From Tranquillimonas alkanivorans (GTDB lineage: Bacteria > Pseudomonadota > Alphaproteobacteria > Rhodobacterales > Rhodobacteraceae): a DNA stretch of 64,000 nucleotides. The translations under genes were made by a program, and so were the position numbers. Positions 1 through 9,397 of this stretch are shown here, one piece after another; within the stretch, counting starts at the first letter, position 1; every line of letters begins with the position of its first letter. Location of the stretch: NCBI RefSeq assembly GCF_900115595.1, contig NZ_FOXA01000003.1:224468-288467 (forward strand), given 5' to 3'. A model generated the notes under the pieces. It was not told the DNA's origin, did no database searches, and was given only the letters and a program-made list of their open reading frames with translations.

Positions 1-699
1 GGTCAGGACGCGGACGCGGACGGCGTAGACGCCGAAGCGGGGCAGGTGCAGCCCCTCCATCGACATGTTCGCCGTCGGGTAGCCCAGTTCCCGGCCGCGC
101 TGGTCGCCGCGGATCACCTCGCCCTCGATGCGGTGGAGGTGGCCCAGCATCTCGGCCGCGTCCTCGGGCCGCCCGTCGCTCAGCGCCTCGCGGATGCGGG
201 TCGACGAGACCTCGATCCCGCCGGTTTCGATCAGGTTGGCGAGTGTGACGCCGAAACCCATGACCTCGCCATAGCCGACAAGGTCCTGCGCCGTGCCGGC
301 GCGGCCCTTGCCGAAATGGAAGTCCTGGCCGACGACGACGTGGCGGAGGCCCAAGCCTTGTGCGATCACCTTCAGCGCGAATTCCTCGGGGTCGAGCGAG
401 GCGAGCGCGCGGTTGAAGCTCAACTCGTAAAGCTTGTCCACGCCCAGCTTTTCCAGCCTGTGCGCCTTGGCCTCGGCGTTCATCAGGCGGAAGGACGGGG
501 TATCGGGGGCGAAGAATTCGCGGGGGTGCGGTTCGAACGTGACGACGCCCAGCGGCGCGCCCAGGCGCAGCGCCTCGGACCGGGCGATGTCGATCACGGT
601 CCGGTGGCCCAGGTGCACGCCGTCGAAGTTACCGATGGCCGCGCTGGCGCCGCGGTCTTGGGGCGAGACGAATTGATAATCGCGCACGATCCTCATCAT
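1..699 (-). CDS. ribF: Bifunctional riboflavin kinase/FAD synthetase, C-terminus cut by window edge
   Basis: RibF phosphorylates riboflavin to FMN and adenylates FMN to FAD in the cytosol. The visible N-terminal part begins MRIVRDYQF (two adjacent ATG codons at 699 and 696) and carries the FAD-synthetase nucleotidyltransferase signature GNFDGVHLGH, a GQDFHFGKGRAG segment and the SSTRIREAL motif. These are followed by the opening of the riboflavin kinase domain with GRELGYPTANM. About 233 of the usual 300-320 residues are present; the rest lies left of base 1. It sits downstream of the MaoC and HAD genes on the same strand, with about 40 bp to the MaoC stop. Family identity is clear from the motifs. 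Confidence 0.95.
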   Translation of the reverse strand, partial: MMRIVRDYQFVSPQDRGASAAIGNFDGVHLGHRTVIDIARSEALRLGAPLGVVTFEPHPREFFAPDTPSFRLMNAEAKAHRLEKLGVDKLYELSFNRALASLDPEEFALKVIAQGLGLRHVVVGQDFHFGKGRAGTAQDLVGYGEVMGFGVTLANLIETGGIEVSSTRIREALSDGRPEDAAEMLGHLHRIEGEVIRGDQRGRELGYPTANMSMEGLHLPRFGVYAVRVRVLT

Positions 700-739
700 G
701 CGCACCGGGTAGCCGCGCGCGCCGGTCCGCGCAAGAGTG

Positions 740-1183
740 TCAGTCGAACTTCGCGGAAGGCGCGAGCACCGTGGCCTCGCCCGTCAGTACCGGCTTGCCA
801 CCCACCAGGGCGCGGGTGGCAAGCTGCACCCGGCGCTTGCCGTGATCGATCGACAGGACCTCGACCTCGGCGCACACCCGGTCGCCGGGGCGGACGGGGC
901 CGATGAACTTCAGCGACTGCCCGAGGTAGACCGTGCCGTGGCCCGGAAGTTGTTCGCCGATCACCGCCGAGATCAGGCCGGCGGTCAGCATGCCGTGGGC
1001 GATGCGGCCGGCGAAGATCGTGTCGCGGGCATAGGCGTCGTCCAAGTGAACCGGGTTTCGGTCGGTCGAGACCTCTGCGAACAGCTCGATATCGCGGTCG
1101 GTCACGTCCTTGCAGAGGTGCCGGGTCATGCCGACCTCGAGTTCCTCGAGCACGATTGTGCCGCGTAGGGCGTTGTCGCGCAT
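740..1183 (-). CDS. MaoC-family (R)-specific enoyl-CoA hydratase-like dehydratase
   Basis: The predicted 147-residue single hot-dog-fold protein has the hydratase-2 signature FAEVSTDRNPVHLDDAYA followed by IFAGRIAHGML. The Asp and His of this motif are the catalytic pair in MaoC/PhaJ enzymes that hydrate trans-2-enoyl-CoA to (R)-3-hydroxyacyl-CoA. The start at 1183 is chosen because AAAGGAA lies just upstream and because residues before it (an upstream ATG at 1234) look unconserved. Substrate is unknown; PhaJ-type supply of polyhydroxyalkanoate monomers or a general acyl-CoA role are both possible. The upstream gap holds an unusual repeat/palindrome array (1196-1237). Confidence 0.85.
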   Translation of the reverse strand: MRDNALRGTIVLEELEVGMTRHLCKDVTDRDIELFAEVSTDRNPVHLDDAYARDTIFAGRIAHGMLTAGLISAVIGEQLPGHGTVYLGQSLKFIGPVRPGDRVCAEVEVLSIDHGKRRVQLATRALVGGKPVLTGEATVLAPSAKFD

Positions 1184-1195
1184 GCGGCCGTTCCT

Positions 1196-1237
1196 TTGCG
1201 CAATTACCGGCGCGCAATGTGCGCGCCTGCGCAATTA
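1196..1237. promoter_or_regulatory. Candidate operator: direct repeats flanking a palindrome upstream of the MaoC gene
   Basis: TGCGCAATTA occurs at 1197-1206 and again at 1228-1237, exactly 31 bp apart (about three helical turns). Between them lies a perfect palindrome, GGCGCGC-AATGT-GCGCGCC (1209-1227). The first repeat is 14 bp upstream of the MaoC ATG and abuts its Shine-Dalgarno sequence, so a bound regulator could block initiation. Regulator identity is not known. Confidence 0.4.
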
Positions 1238-1275
1238 AGTTACTTTGCGGCCGCAGAAACTCAAGGTCGATCAGG

Positions 1276-2148
1276 TCAGCGCAGTTTACCCATCGCGTAG
1301 GTCGGCGCGATCTTCTCGCGCTGGAGGTAGGCATGAAGCGCATCCGGATCCGGGTCCTTCTCGGTCTTCGTCTCGGCGGCGGCCAGGCCGCCGGCGATGA
1401 AGATCGAATCCAGATCCTCCCCCAGCGCGCCCTTCACGTCGGTGGCGATCCCGTCGCCCACGCAGAGGATGCGCGCATCGGGTATATCTTTCTCTAACGC
1501 CGTCAGCCTGCGCCGGGCGAGGTCGTAGATCGGCGCGTGTGGCTTGCCGAAGTATAGGCTGCGACCGCCCATGTGCTCGTAAAGGTCGGCCAGCGCGCCA
1601 GCGCACCATTCGCGGCTTTCGCCGCGGTCGACCACCACGTCGGGATTGGCGCAAAGCAACGGCAGGCCGCGCGCCTTCGCCGCCTCGAGTTGCGGGCGCA
1701 TTTCGTCGGGATGGGCGTGCGGGTCGAAGGGGCCGCAGCAGACGATGCCCTCGGCCTCGTCCAGCGCGACGCGCTCGATCGCGACCGGATCCTCGATCAG
1801 CTTCATGGGCTCGAAGAACACCTCGTCGTGCGGTTGCCCGACGAACCAGACCTTGCGGCCCACGGCGCCGGTGAACAACGCCGCGCGCGCGGCGTCGCCC
1901 GAGGTGGCGATCGAGTCCCACGCGTCCGCCGGCACGCCCAGCTCCTCGATCTGGCGCTGCACGCTGGCGCGCTGGCGCGGCGCGTTGGTCACCAGCACTA
2001 CGCTGCCGCCGTTGGCGCGGTAGTCCTGCAACGCGGCCACGGCTTCGGGCAGGGCGCGCACGCCGTCGTGGACGCAGCCCCACAGGTCGCAAAACAGCGC
2101 GTCGTAATCCTGCGCGATCTCGGACAGGGCGTGGATGATGCGGGCCAT
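1276..2148 (-). CDS. HAD-superfamily hydrolase of the TIGR01459 type (NagD/class IIA-like)
   Basis: This 290-residue protein has the HAD nucleophile motif as CDLWGCVHDG (Asp21). The residue two after the nucleophile, normally the acid/base Asp, is Trp23, which I recall as characteristic of this alphaproteobacterial subfamily. Downstream are LVTNAPR (motif II), YFGKPHAPIYD with the motif III Lys, and CVGDGIATDVKGA (motif IV). The overall layout resembles the p-nitrophenylphosphatase/NagD class with a large cap. The start has AGGAG six bases upstream. The substrate is unknown; loss of the acid/base Asp makes an ordinary fast phosphatase activity uncertain. It precedes the MaoC gene on the same strand by about 90 bp. 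Confidence 0.85.
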   Translation of the reverse strand: MARIIHALSEIAQDYDALFCDLWGCVHDGVRALPEAVAALQDYRANGGSVVLVTNAPRQRASVQRQIEELGVPADAWDSIATSGDAARAALFTGAVGRKVWFVGQPHDEVFFEPMKLIEDPVAIERVALDEAEGIVCCGPFDPHAHPDEMRPQLEAAKARGLPLLCANPDVVVDRGESREWCAGALADLYEHMGGRSLYFGKPHAPIYDLARRRLTALEKDIPDARILCVGDGIATDVKGALGEDLDSIFIAGGLAAAETKTEKDPDPDALHAYLQREKIAPTYAMGKLR

Positions 2149-2198
2149 GGCGGGCTCCTGAACGGGCCGCGGCCGCCGTCGGGGCGCCGCAGAGAGGG

Positions 2199-2227
2199 GA
2201 AAACAAACGGAGCGCCCGAGGCGCTCC
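2199..2227 (-). terminator. Rho-independent terminator of ppaC
   Basis: Read on the minus strand, just after the ppaC stop, GGAGCGCC-TCG-GGCGCTCC forms an 8-bp perfect stem, followed by GTTTGTTTT. It separates ppaC from the downstream HAD gene. Confidence 0.8.
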
Positions 2228-2235
2228 GATCCGGG

Positions 2236-3156
2236 TCAGACCGTGAGGTTCGGGATGATCTGCTTCTTGCGACTCATGATGCCGGGCAGCACGACCGTGT
2301 CGTCGCCGCAGACGGTCGAGAAGCTTTTCTCGGCCACCTGGCGCGTGAAGTCGTTGGGCACCAGCAGCGTCGCCTCTTCGTTCAGGATGTCCACGATGAA
2401 CAGCAGAACCTGGTCGACGCCGTCCTCGGCCGCAACGTCGTCCATGGCCGACATCAGGCTGTCCTTGCGGGCCAGCACCATCTGCGGCGCGGTGGTCTCG
2501 AGCACCGAGACGCGGAATTTCTTGCCGCCGACCTCGTACTCCTTCGAGTCCATGCGCAGAAGCTCGGCGTCGGAGAAGGACGACACGTCGGATTTGGCCG
2601 CGAACATCTCGGCCGCGTAGTCGGTCAGGTTCACGCCCAGATCGGTCGCCAGCTGCTCGGCCAGCGTCTTGTCGGTCGGCGTGGTGGTGGGCGAGCGGAA
2701 CTCGAGCGTGTCGGACAGGATGCACGACAGCATCGCGCCCTTGATCGGCTCGGGCATCTTGGTGGCGTCGGCGCCCATCAGCTGGTGCATGATGGTGGCG
2801 GTGCAGGCCAGCGGGCGCACGGTGATGTCGATCGGCGCCTTCGTCTCGATCCCACCGACCAGCTTGTGGTGGTCGATGATCGCCTGGATGTCGGCGTCGT
2901 TGATGTTGCCGGGCAGCTCGGCGGGGTTGTTGGTATCGACGACGACGACCTTCTCGCCGGCCTCGATGCCGTCGACGATGCGCGGCTTGTCCAGCTTCCA
3001 ACGGTCGAGGACGAACGCGGCCTCGGTGTTCGGCTCGCCCAGCAGCACCGGCTCGGCGGTGCGGCCGAGCACCTCGTTGAGGTACCAGGCCCAGATGATC
3101 GGCGATCCGGTCGAGTCGGTGTCGGGCGATTTGTGCCCGAAGACTTTGATGGTCAT
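2236..3156 (-). CDS. ppaC: Manganese-dependent (family II) inorganic pyrophosphatase
   Basis: The enzyme hydrolyses pyrophosphate to two phosphates, pulling biosynthetic reactions forward in the cytosol. The 306-residue length is typical. The DHH-family metal ligands are visible: GHKSPDTDS (His8, Asp12, Asp14), VVVVDTNN, IIDHHK, and the C-terminal substrate-binding SRKKQIIP. It is monocistronic, with its own terminator downstream and an intergenic gap before the divergently unrelated DUF4440 gene. Family II enzymes use Mn2+ or Co2+ and are scattered in bacteria, replacing the usual family I Ppa. Confidence 0.97.
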   Translation of the reverse strand: MTIKVFGHKSPDTDSTGSPIIWAWYLNEVLGRTAEPVLLGEPNTEAAFVLDRWKLDKPRIVDGIEAGEKVVVVDTNNPAELPGNINDADIQAIIDHHKLVGGIETKAPIDITVRPLACTATIMHQLMGADATKMPEPIKGAMLSCILSDTLEFRSPTTTPTDKTLAEQLATDLGVNLTDYAAEMFAAKSDVSSFSDAELLRMDSKEYEVGGKKFRVSVLETTAPQMVLARKDSLMSAMDDVAAEDGVDQVLLFIVDILNEEATLLVPNDFTRQVAEKSFSTVCGDDTVVLPGIMSRKKQIIPNLTV

Positions 3157-3241
3157 GTCGCGGTCCGTGACTTGAGGGGGTTGTTTCGCGCGCCCTTATA
3201 GGAGTGCGCGCCCCCGTTGTCACCCGAGCGTGAGGAGTGGG

Positions 3242-3589
3242 TCATTCCGGCGTCTGCTGGTGCTGGATGTGGCACCAGTCGCTGTCGTGACGCACCCAGA
3301 CCGAGGTGCAAATCACCCGATGTTCGCCGCCGTCCTGTGTGCGGGCATGGGCGCGGTAGCCCAGCACGGCCACGCCCACGTCCGGCTTCTTCAATACGCG
3401 GTCGAGCATCTCGACGCTGGTCCAGTCGGGCGCGGCGTCGTGCGCCTCGTGAAGCTCTTCGCCGGTGACGATCCCGGTGGGCGAGCCGAAGGCCATCACG
3501 CAGCACGTATCGGTCGTCTCGCGGCGCTGACCTTCGCCGCAGGTCCAGTAGTCGTGTTCGAGCGTCCACAGGTGGTCGGCGTCGGTCAT
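3242..3589 (-). CDS. DUF4440/SnoaL-like (NTF2-fold) protein
   Basis: The predicted 115-residue cytosolic protein starts MTDADHLW, preceded by AAGGAGATAGCG. Its C-terminal segment CTSVWVRHDSDWCHIQHQQTP matches the characteristic ending of DUF4440/SnoaL-like cone-shaped folds, which bind or turn over small molecules or act as ketosteroid-isomerase-like enzymes. It has a DYWTCGEGQ segment and a CCVMAFGSPTGIVTG stretch near the N-terminus. Residues before the chosen start are Arg/Pro-rich and look untranslated. The function is unknown; fold assignment is from the C-terminal motif only. Confidence 0.65.
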   Translation of the reverse strand: MTDADHLWTLEHDYWTCGEGQRRETTDTCCVMAFGSPTGIVTGEELHEAHDAAPDWTSVEMLDRVLKKPDVGVAVLGYRAHARTQDGGEHRVICTSVWVRHDSDWCHIQHQQTPE

Positions 3590-3784
3590 CGCTATCTCCT
3601 TGGCTTGCGGCGGGGGAACGCGCGGCGGGCGGGTGTGTTTCTTGCCCCGTCTCCTCTTGCAGCGTGCAGCCGCGGCCCCCTCGCGCGCGTGAGGGCCGCG
3701 CCGGGGAAAAGTCAGGTTCTCCAATGACTTCCGTCGACATGAGCGGCGCAGCGCGTGGGGCTCACTTTTTCTTGCGCACGGTCG

Positions 3785-3813
3785 TTGACAGAGCTTTGGC
3801 GTTTGCCTATCTC
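3785..3813 (+). promoter_or_regulatory. groESL promoter, heat-shock-like
   Basis: TTGACA at 3785-3790 is separated by 17 bp from TATCTC (3808-3813), and the surrounding CCTATCT resembles alphaproteobacterial RpoH -10 elements. The CIRCE operator begins 8 bp downstream, at about the expected transcription start. Both sigma-70 and sigma-32 could read it. Confidence 0.7.
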
Positions 3814-3820
3814 CGGCTCG

Positions 3821-3847
3821 TTAGCACTCCGGGTCGGCGAGTGCTAA
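3821..3847 (+). promoter_or_regulatory. CIRCE element (HrcA operator)
   Basis: A perfect consensus: TTAGCACTC (3821-3829), a 9-bp spacer, and GAGTGCTAA (3839-3847), 34 bp upstream of the groES start. HrcA repressor binds this inverted repeat and releases it when GroEL is titrated by unfolded protein. Confidence 0.97.
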
Positions 3848-3881
3848 CACCGAAACACATGAACCTGAGGAGCGTTCAGAG

Positions 3882-4169
3882 ATGGCATTCAAACCGCTGC
3901 ATGACCGTGTGCTGGTCCGCCGTGTCGAAAGCGACGAGAAGACCAAGGGCGGTCTGATCATCCCCGACACCGCCAAGGAAAAGCCCGCCGAGGGCGAGAT
4001 CGTCGCGACCGGCGAAGGCGCGCGCAAGGACTCGGGCGAGCTGATCGCGATGAGCGTGAAGGCCGGCGACAAGGTGCTGTTCGGAAAGTGGTCGGGCACC
4101 GAAGTCACGCTGGACGGCGAAGAGCTGCTGATCATGAAGGAATCGGACATCCTGGGCGTTATCGCCTGA
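3882..4169 (+). CDS. groES: Co-chaperonin GroES
   Basis: The 95-residue 10-kDa co-chaperonin forms the heptameric lid on GroEL. It begins [15 protein letters not shown] and contains the mobile loop [15 protein letters not shown] and [11 protein letters not shown], as in typical GroES. It is first in the groESL operon, 50 bp before groEL. Expression should be controlled by the CIRCE/HrcA operator and heat-shock-like promoter immediately upstream. Confidence 0.99.
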   Translation: MAFKPLHDRVLVRRVESDEKTKGGLIIPDTAKEKPAEGEIVATGEGARKDSGELIAMSVKAGDKVLFGKWSGTEVTLDGEELLIMKESDILGVIA

Positions 4170-4189
4170 TCGTCCGACGCACCTTCTAG

Positions 4190-5863
<1,674 letters not shown>

Positions 5864-5889
5864 TCACCGCCCGTCATCCGACGGACAGG

Positions 5890-5916
5890 AAGGGGCCCCG
5901 TGCGGGGCCCCTTTTT
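5890..5916 (+). terminator. groESL rho-independent terminator
   Basis: AAGGGGCCCCG-TG-CGGGGCCCCTT forms an 11-bp perfect stem, with the T-run TTTTT at its 3' edge, 27 bp after the groEL stop. Confidence 0.92.
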
Positions 5917-6001
5917 CGTGCGCGGCCTTGATCCTGCGCATGTGCGGCACGGGTCCCGCCAGCTATGCTCCCGGCACGTGATTTCAGGCCGGGAGGCGGC
6001 G

Positions 6002-7114
6002 ATGGCGCTGCGGTACATTCTTTTCCTTTTGCTTTTCCTGACGGGCGCCGCGCAGGCGCAGGAGACGGCGCTTGGCGGCGACGTGTTCCGCGCCGGGCAG
6101 ACGGTGATCTTCGACGGGACGGAGGCGGACGACCTGTTCCTGGCGGGCGAGCGCGTCACCGCCGCCGGGCCGATCACCGGCAGCGCGCACCTGGCGGGGC
6201 GGTACGTGACGGCGGCCGCCGAGGTGGGCCGCGACCTGTACGCCGCCGGGTTCGAGGTGACCGTCGACGGTCCGGTGGAGGGCGACGCGACGCTCGCCGG
6301 CTACCGGATCGAGGTGGACGGGACGGTGGGGGGCGATCTGCGCGCCTCGGCCAGTTCGGTAACCGTCACGGCCCCCGTCGCGGGCTATGCGCTGCTCGGG
6401 GGCGAGGAGGTGCGGATCGCGTCCGCCATCGCCGGAGACCTGATGGTGACCGGCGAGCGGCTGGCCTTCGGCCCCGACGCATCGGTCGGCGGCACCGTCA
6501 CCGTGTTCGAGGAGGAGCCGGGCGCGCTGGAGGTCCCTGAGAGCGTCGCGCCGGCCGACCGGATCGTGCGCCGCGCCCTCCCGGATTGGGAGGCCGAGAC
6601 GGCGGACTTCCGGCCCGCCCTGGTGGACGGGCGCTGGGTGGTGCTTCAATTCCTTGGCGGAGTGGTGGTGGTGACCTTCCTTGCCGCGCTGGTAGCCGCG
6701 CTTCTGCCCCGGCGCCTGGCCGCCATGCGCGAGCGGCTGCTGGAGGCGCCGTTCCGGTCGCTCTGGATCGGCTTTCTGTCGATCTCGGTCCTCGTGGGCG
6801 CGGGCTTCGTGGTGGCGCTCACCCTGATCGGGCTGCTGGTGACGCCGGCGCTGCTGCTGGCGGCGGGGCTGGCCGGATTCGTGGGGTACGTGATCGGCGT
6901 CTATTCCTTCGGCGTCTGGCTTCTGAAGCTCGCCGGCCGGCACGTGCCCGACGGCTTCGGCGACCGGGCGCTGGCGGCCGGGGTCGGGGCGCTGGCGGCC
7001 GCGATCCTGGCGCTGGTGCCGTTCCTGGGGTGGCTCTTTGTGCTGGGCCTGACGCTGGCCGGCACCGGGGCGGTGGCGCTTTTGTGGCTGCGGCCGCGGT
7101 TCTTCGCCGCCTGA
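6002..7114 (+). CDS. Bactofilin-like beta-helix domain fused to C-terminal membrane helices
   Basis: The predicted 370-residue protein has a signal peptide ([20 protein letters not shown]). Residues about 20-180 form a chain of short repeats with alternating hydrophobic/Gly pattern ([53 protein letters not shown]) resembling the right-handed beta-helix of bactofilins. An acidic linker follows, then four to five hydrophobic helices (about 215-365). GGAGG precedes the chosen start. The repeats would lie outside the cytoplasm, unlike cytoskeletal bactofilins. Function is unknown; a cell-envelope scaffold is a guess. It follows groEL but is separated by a terminator. Confidence 0.75.
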   Translation: MALRYILFLLLFLTGAAQAQETALGGDVFRAGQTVIFDGTEADDLFLAGERVTAAGPITGSAHLAGRYVTAAAEVGRDLYAAGFEVTVDGPVEGDATLAGYRIEVDGTVGGDLRASASSVTVTAPVAGYALLGGEEVRIASAIAGDLMVTGERLAFGPDASVGGTVTVFEEEPGALEVPESVAPADRIVRRALPDWEAETADFRPALVDGRWVVLQFLGGVVVVTFLAALVAALLPRRLAAMRERLLEAPFRSLWIGFLSISVLVGAGFVVALTLIGLLVTPALLLAAGLAGFVGYVIGVYSFGVWLLKLAGRHVPDGFGDRALAAGVGALAAAILALVPFLGWLFVLGLTLAGTGAVALLWLRPRFFAA

Positions 7115-7153
7115 GCGTGTGGCGGGCGGGGGAGGGGGCTGTCTGCCCCCTCT

Positions 7154-7201
7154 GGCCCTGCGGGCCATTCACCCCCGAGGATATTTCGGGACCGAAGATG
7201 A
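7154..7201 (+). repeat. Dispersed intergenic element, copy A
   Basis: A small hairpin (GGCCC-TGC-GGGCC) is followed by CGAGGATATTTCGGGACCGAAGATG. The second half matches copies at 14711-14760 and 59641-59690. It lies between the beta-helix gene and the DMT transporter gene. Confidence 0.7.
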
Positions 7202-7234
7202 TGCCGGGTTGTGCGGGCGCGCGGCGCGGTGTTC

Positions 7235-8101
7235 ATGGCGCGCATGCGCCTGATCCTGCTCACCGCCCTGACGATGATCGCCTTCGCCGCCAACTCGGTG
7301 CTCAACCGCATGGCGCTGGCGGGGGACGAGATCGGGCCGATGGCCTTCGCGGCGCTGCGGCTGGCCTCTGGCGCGCTGGCGCTCGCGGTGTTGGTTTGGC
7401 TGCGGGACCGGCGCGTGCGGCTCTTCGGGCCGCGGCGGTCGGTCGGGGTGGCGTCGCTTTTCGTCTACATGGTCGGGTTCTCGGCTGCCTACGTGGCGTT
7501 GCCGGCGGGACTGGGCGCGCTGATCCTGTTCGGGGGCGTGCAGGTGACGATGTTCGCGGGTGCGGTGCTGGGCGGCGAGCGCGTGCCACCCGCCCGATGG
7601 GCCGGGGCGGCGCTGGCGTTGGTCGGGCTGGGCTGGCTGATGTGGCCCGAGGGCGCGGACGCGCCGCCCCTTGTGTTCGCCGCGCTGATGGGCGCGGCAG
7701 CGGTCGGCTGGGGCGTCTACTCGCTGGCCGGGCGGCGTGCGGGCGAGCCGCTGGCGGCGACGGCGGCGAACTTCGTGCTGGCCGCACCGGTGGCCGTGGC
7801 GCTTGCGCTGGCCGTGCCGGAGGGCGGGGCCAGTGTCCGAGGAATGGCGCTGGCGGTGGTCTCGGGCGTGGTGACATCGGGGCTGGGTTATGCCCTGTGG
7901 TACACGGTGCTGCCGCGGCTCGAGGCGTCGGTGGCGGCGCTGGCGCAGTTGACGGTGCCGGTGATCGCGCTGGCGGGTGGCGTGGCGCTTCTGGGCGAGG
8001 CGCTGACGCTCCGCTTCGCCGTGGCTGCGGTGCTGGTGCTGGGCGGCGTGGCGCTGGGAGTGCTGGCGCCTCAGCGCACGAGGAGTTCGAGCGGGTCGTA
8101 G
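7235..8101 (+). CDS. DMT-superfamily (EamA) transporter
   Basis: The predicted 288-residue inner-membrane protein has about ten hydrophobic helices in two tandem five-helix EamA repeats, as in metabolite exporters of the drug/metabolite transporter superfamily. Examples are the opening helix [20 protein letters not shown] and the second-half segment [26 protein letters not shown]. Two candidate ATGs lie at 7235 and 7244. Substrate cannot be told from sequence; EamA relatives export amino acids, metabolites or drugs. Its last 31 bp overlap the 3' end of the convergent NUDIX gene. Confidence 0.85.
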   Translation: MARMRLILLTALTMIAFAANSVLNRMALAGDEIGPMAFAALRLASGALALAVLVWLRDRRVRLFGPRRSVGVASLFVYMVGFSAAYVALPAGLGALILFGGVQVTMFAGAVLGGERVPPARWAGAALALVGLGWLMWPEGADAPPLVFAALMGAAAVGWGVYSLAGRRAGEPLAATAANFVLAAPVAVALALAVPEGGASVRGMALAVVSGVVTSGLGYALWYTVLPRLEASVAALAQLTVPVIALAGGVALLGEALTLRFAVAAVLVLGGVALGVLAPQRTRSSSGS

Positions 8102-8517
8102 AGGATCTCGCCCGGCGCGCCCCAGGCGAGGCGGGGCAGGCTGTCGGGCTTGTAGCGCAGCCGCGTCAGCTCGTCCTCGCTCGCCCAGCGGCGGTGTGCG
8201 ACGATGCCCTCCGGGTCCTGCCAACTTTCGGGCAGGGTGCCGTCGGCGACGGTGCAGCGGAAATAGACGTCGACCTGGTGGAAGCCGGTGTCGGGGGCAT
8301 GGAACTCGTTGATCATCACCGGCGCGCCGACCTCGATCTCAAGCCCCGTCTCCTCGAAAATCTCGCGGCGCAGGTTGTCGGGGAGCGAGGCGTGCCGCTC
8401 CGCCCCGCCGCCGGGGACGCACCAGAGGTCGCTCTGGCCGTCGGGGTAGGCGTTGACGACAAGCAGGCGGCCGAGGTGGACGATCACGGCGCGGACGGCG
8501 AGGCGGGGCGAGGTCAT
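8071..8517 (-). CDS. NUDIX hydrolase
   Basis: The 148-residue protein hydrolyses a nucleoside diphosphate linked to another moiety. The Nudix box is read as [25 protein letters not shown], matching GX5EX7REUXEEXGU apart from a slightly longer first spacing, and the fold opens [19 protein letters not shown]. The start is the ATG at 8517; upstream ribosome-binding sequence is poor. Substrate is unknown (nucleotide sugars, oxidised dNTPs or ADP-ribose are typical). The gene is convergent with, and overlaps, the DMT transporter gene. Confidence 0.85.
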   Translation of the reverse strand: MTSPRLAVRAVIVHLGRLLVVNAYPDGQSDLWCVPGGGAERHASLPDNLRREIFEETGLEIEVGAPVMINEFHAPDTGFHQVDVYFRCTVADGTLPESWQDPEGIVAHRRWASEDELTRLRYKPDSLPRLAWGAPGEILYDPLELLVR

Positions 8518-8592
8518 GGCGCGCAGAGTGGCGCTGCGGCCGGCGCGCTGCAAGCCCTCGCGCAGGGCGTCGCCGTGACCTATCTTCGCCCG

Positions 8593-9312
8593 ATGATGCG
8601 GTTTCTCCTGATCCTCCTTCTCTTCGCGGCCGGCCCGGCGCGGGCCGATTGCGTGGTGCTTCTGCACGGGCTGGCGCGGAGTTCGGCCTCGATGTGGGTG
8701 ATGGAGCGGGCGCTGGCCTATGACGGCTATCGCGTGGTGAACCGCGGCTATCCCTCGACCGAGGCGCCGATCGAGGAGCTGGTCGAGATCGCCGTGCCGC
8801 CGGCGGTGGCGGCGTGCGGCGACGAGCGGGTGCATTTCGTCACGCATTCGATGGGGGGCATCCTGCTGCGCGCCTGGCTCGAGGAGAACCGGCCCCGGCG
8901 CATGGGCCGCGTGGTGATGCTTGCCCCGCCGAACCACGGGACGGAACTGGTGGACGCGTTCGGCGATCTTGGCGCGTTCCGCTGGCTGAACGGACCGGCG
9001 GGGCTGCAACTGGGCACCTCGGCCGAAAGCCTGCCGAACCGCCTGCCGGGGGCGGATTTCGAGCTTGGCGTGATCGCGGGAAGCCGGTCGATGAACCCCG
9101 TCTACTCGACGGTGATCGAGGGGCCGGACGACGGCAAGGTTTCGGTCGAGACGACGACGCTGCAGGGCATGGACGACCACATCGTCCTGCCGGTCAGCCA
9201 CACCTTCATGATGGTGAACCCGCTGGTGATCGCGCAGGTGAAGCGCTTCCTGCTGTGGGGCCGCTTCGACCACGACCTGGGCTACGGCGAGGCGCTGGGG
9301 CTGGGCGAGTGA
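8593..9312 (+). CDS. Secreted/periplasmic alpha/beta-hydrolase (lipase-like)
   Basis: The predicted 239-residue protein has a signal peptide ([18 protein letters not shown]), the oxyanion segment [15 protein letters not shown], the nucleophile elbow THSMGG (Ser in GHSMG-like context), an Asp in the DDHIVLP stretch or preceding strand, and a catalytic His in LPVSHTFMM. This layout matches small triacylglycerol-lipase/PGAP1-like esterases. Location is probably periplasmic. The start was placed at the double ATG 8593/8596 because the signal peptide begins there. Substrate is unknown. Confidence 0.82.
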   Translation: MMRFLLILLLFAAGPARADCVVLLHGLARSSASMWVMERALAYDGYRVVNRGYPSTEAPIEELVEIAVPPAVAACGDERVHFVTHSMGGILLRAWLEENRPRRMGRVVMLAPPNHGTELVDAFGDLGAFRWLNGPAGLQLGTSAESLPNRLPGADFELGVIAGSRSMNPVYSTVIEGPDDGKVSVETTTLQGMDDHIVLPVSHTFMMVNPLVIAQVKRFLLWGRFDHDLGYGEALGLGE

Positions 9313-9397
9313 GCACCGCGCACGCAGGGTATGGAACGCGGGCGCGACTTCCCTTACGGCTTGTCCGACTCGTCAACGCTGGAAGAAGGAGACGGCG

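Noticed and set aside
1286..3223. 645-residue minus-strand ORF
   Set aside because: Arg/Pro/Gly-rich frame opposite the codon pattern of the HAD and ppaC genes; a GC-rich shadow.
3590..3784. Possible small gene or riboswitch before the groESL promoter
   Set aside because: Only a GC-rich imperfect stem and no conserved reading frame or known riboswitch core were seen.
6586..8592. N-terminal two thirds of a 908-residue plus ORF fused to the lipase
   Set aside because: This part is a shadow of the beta-helix and DMT genes; the signal peptide at 8593 marks the true start.
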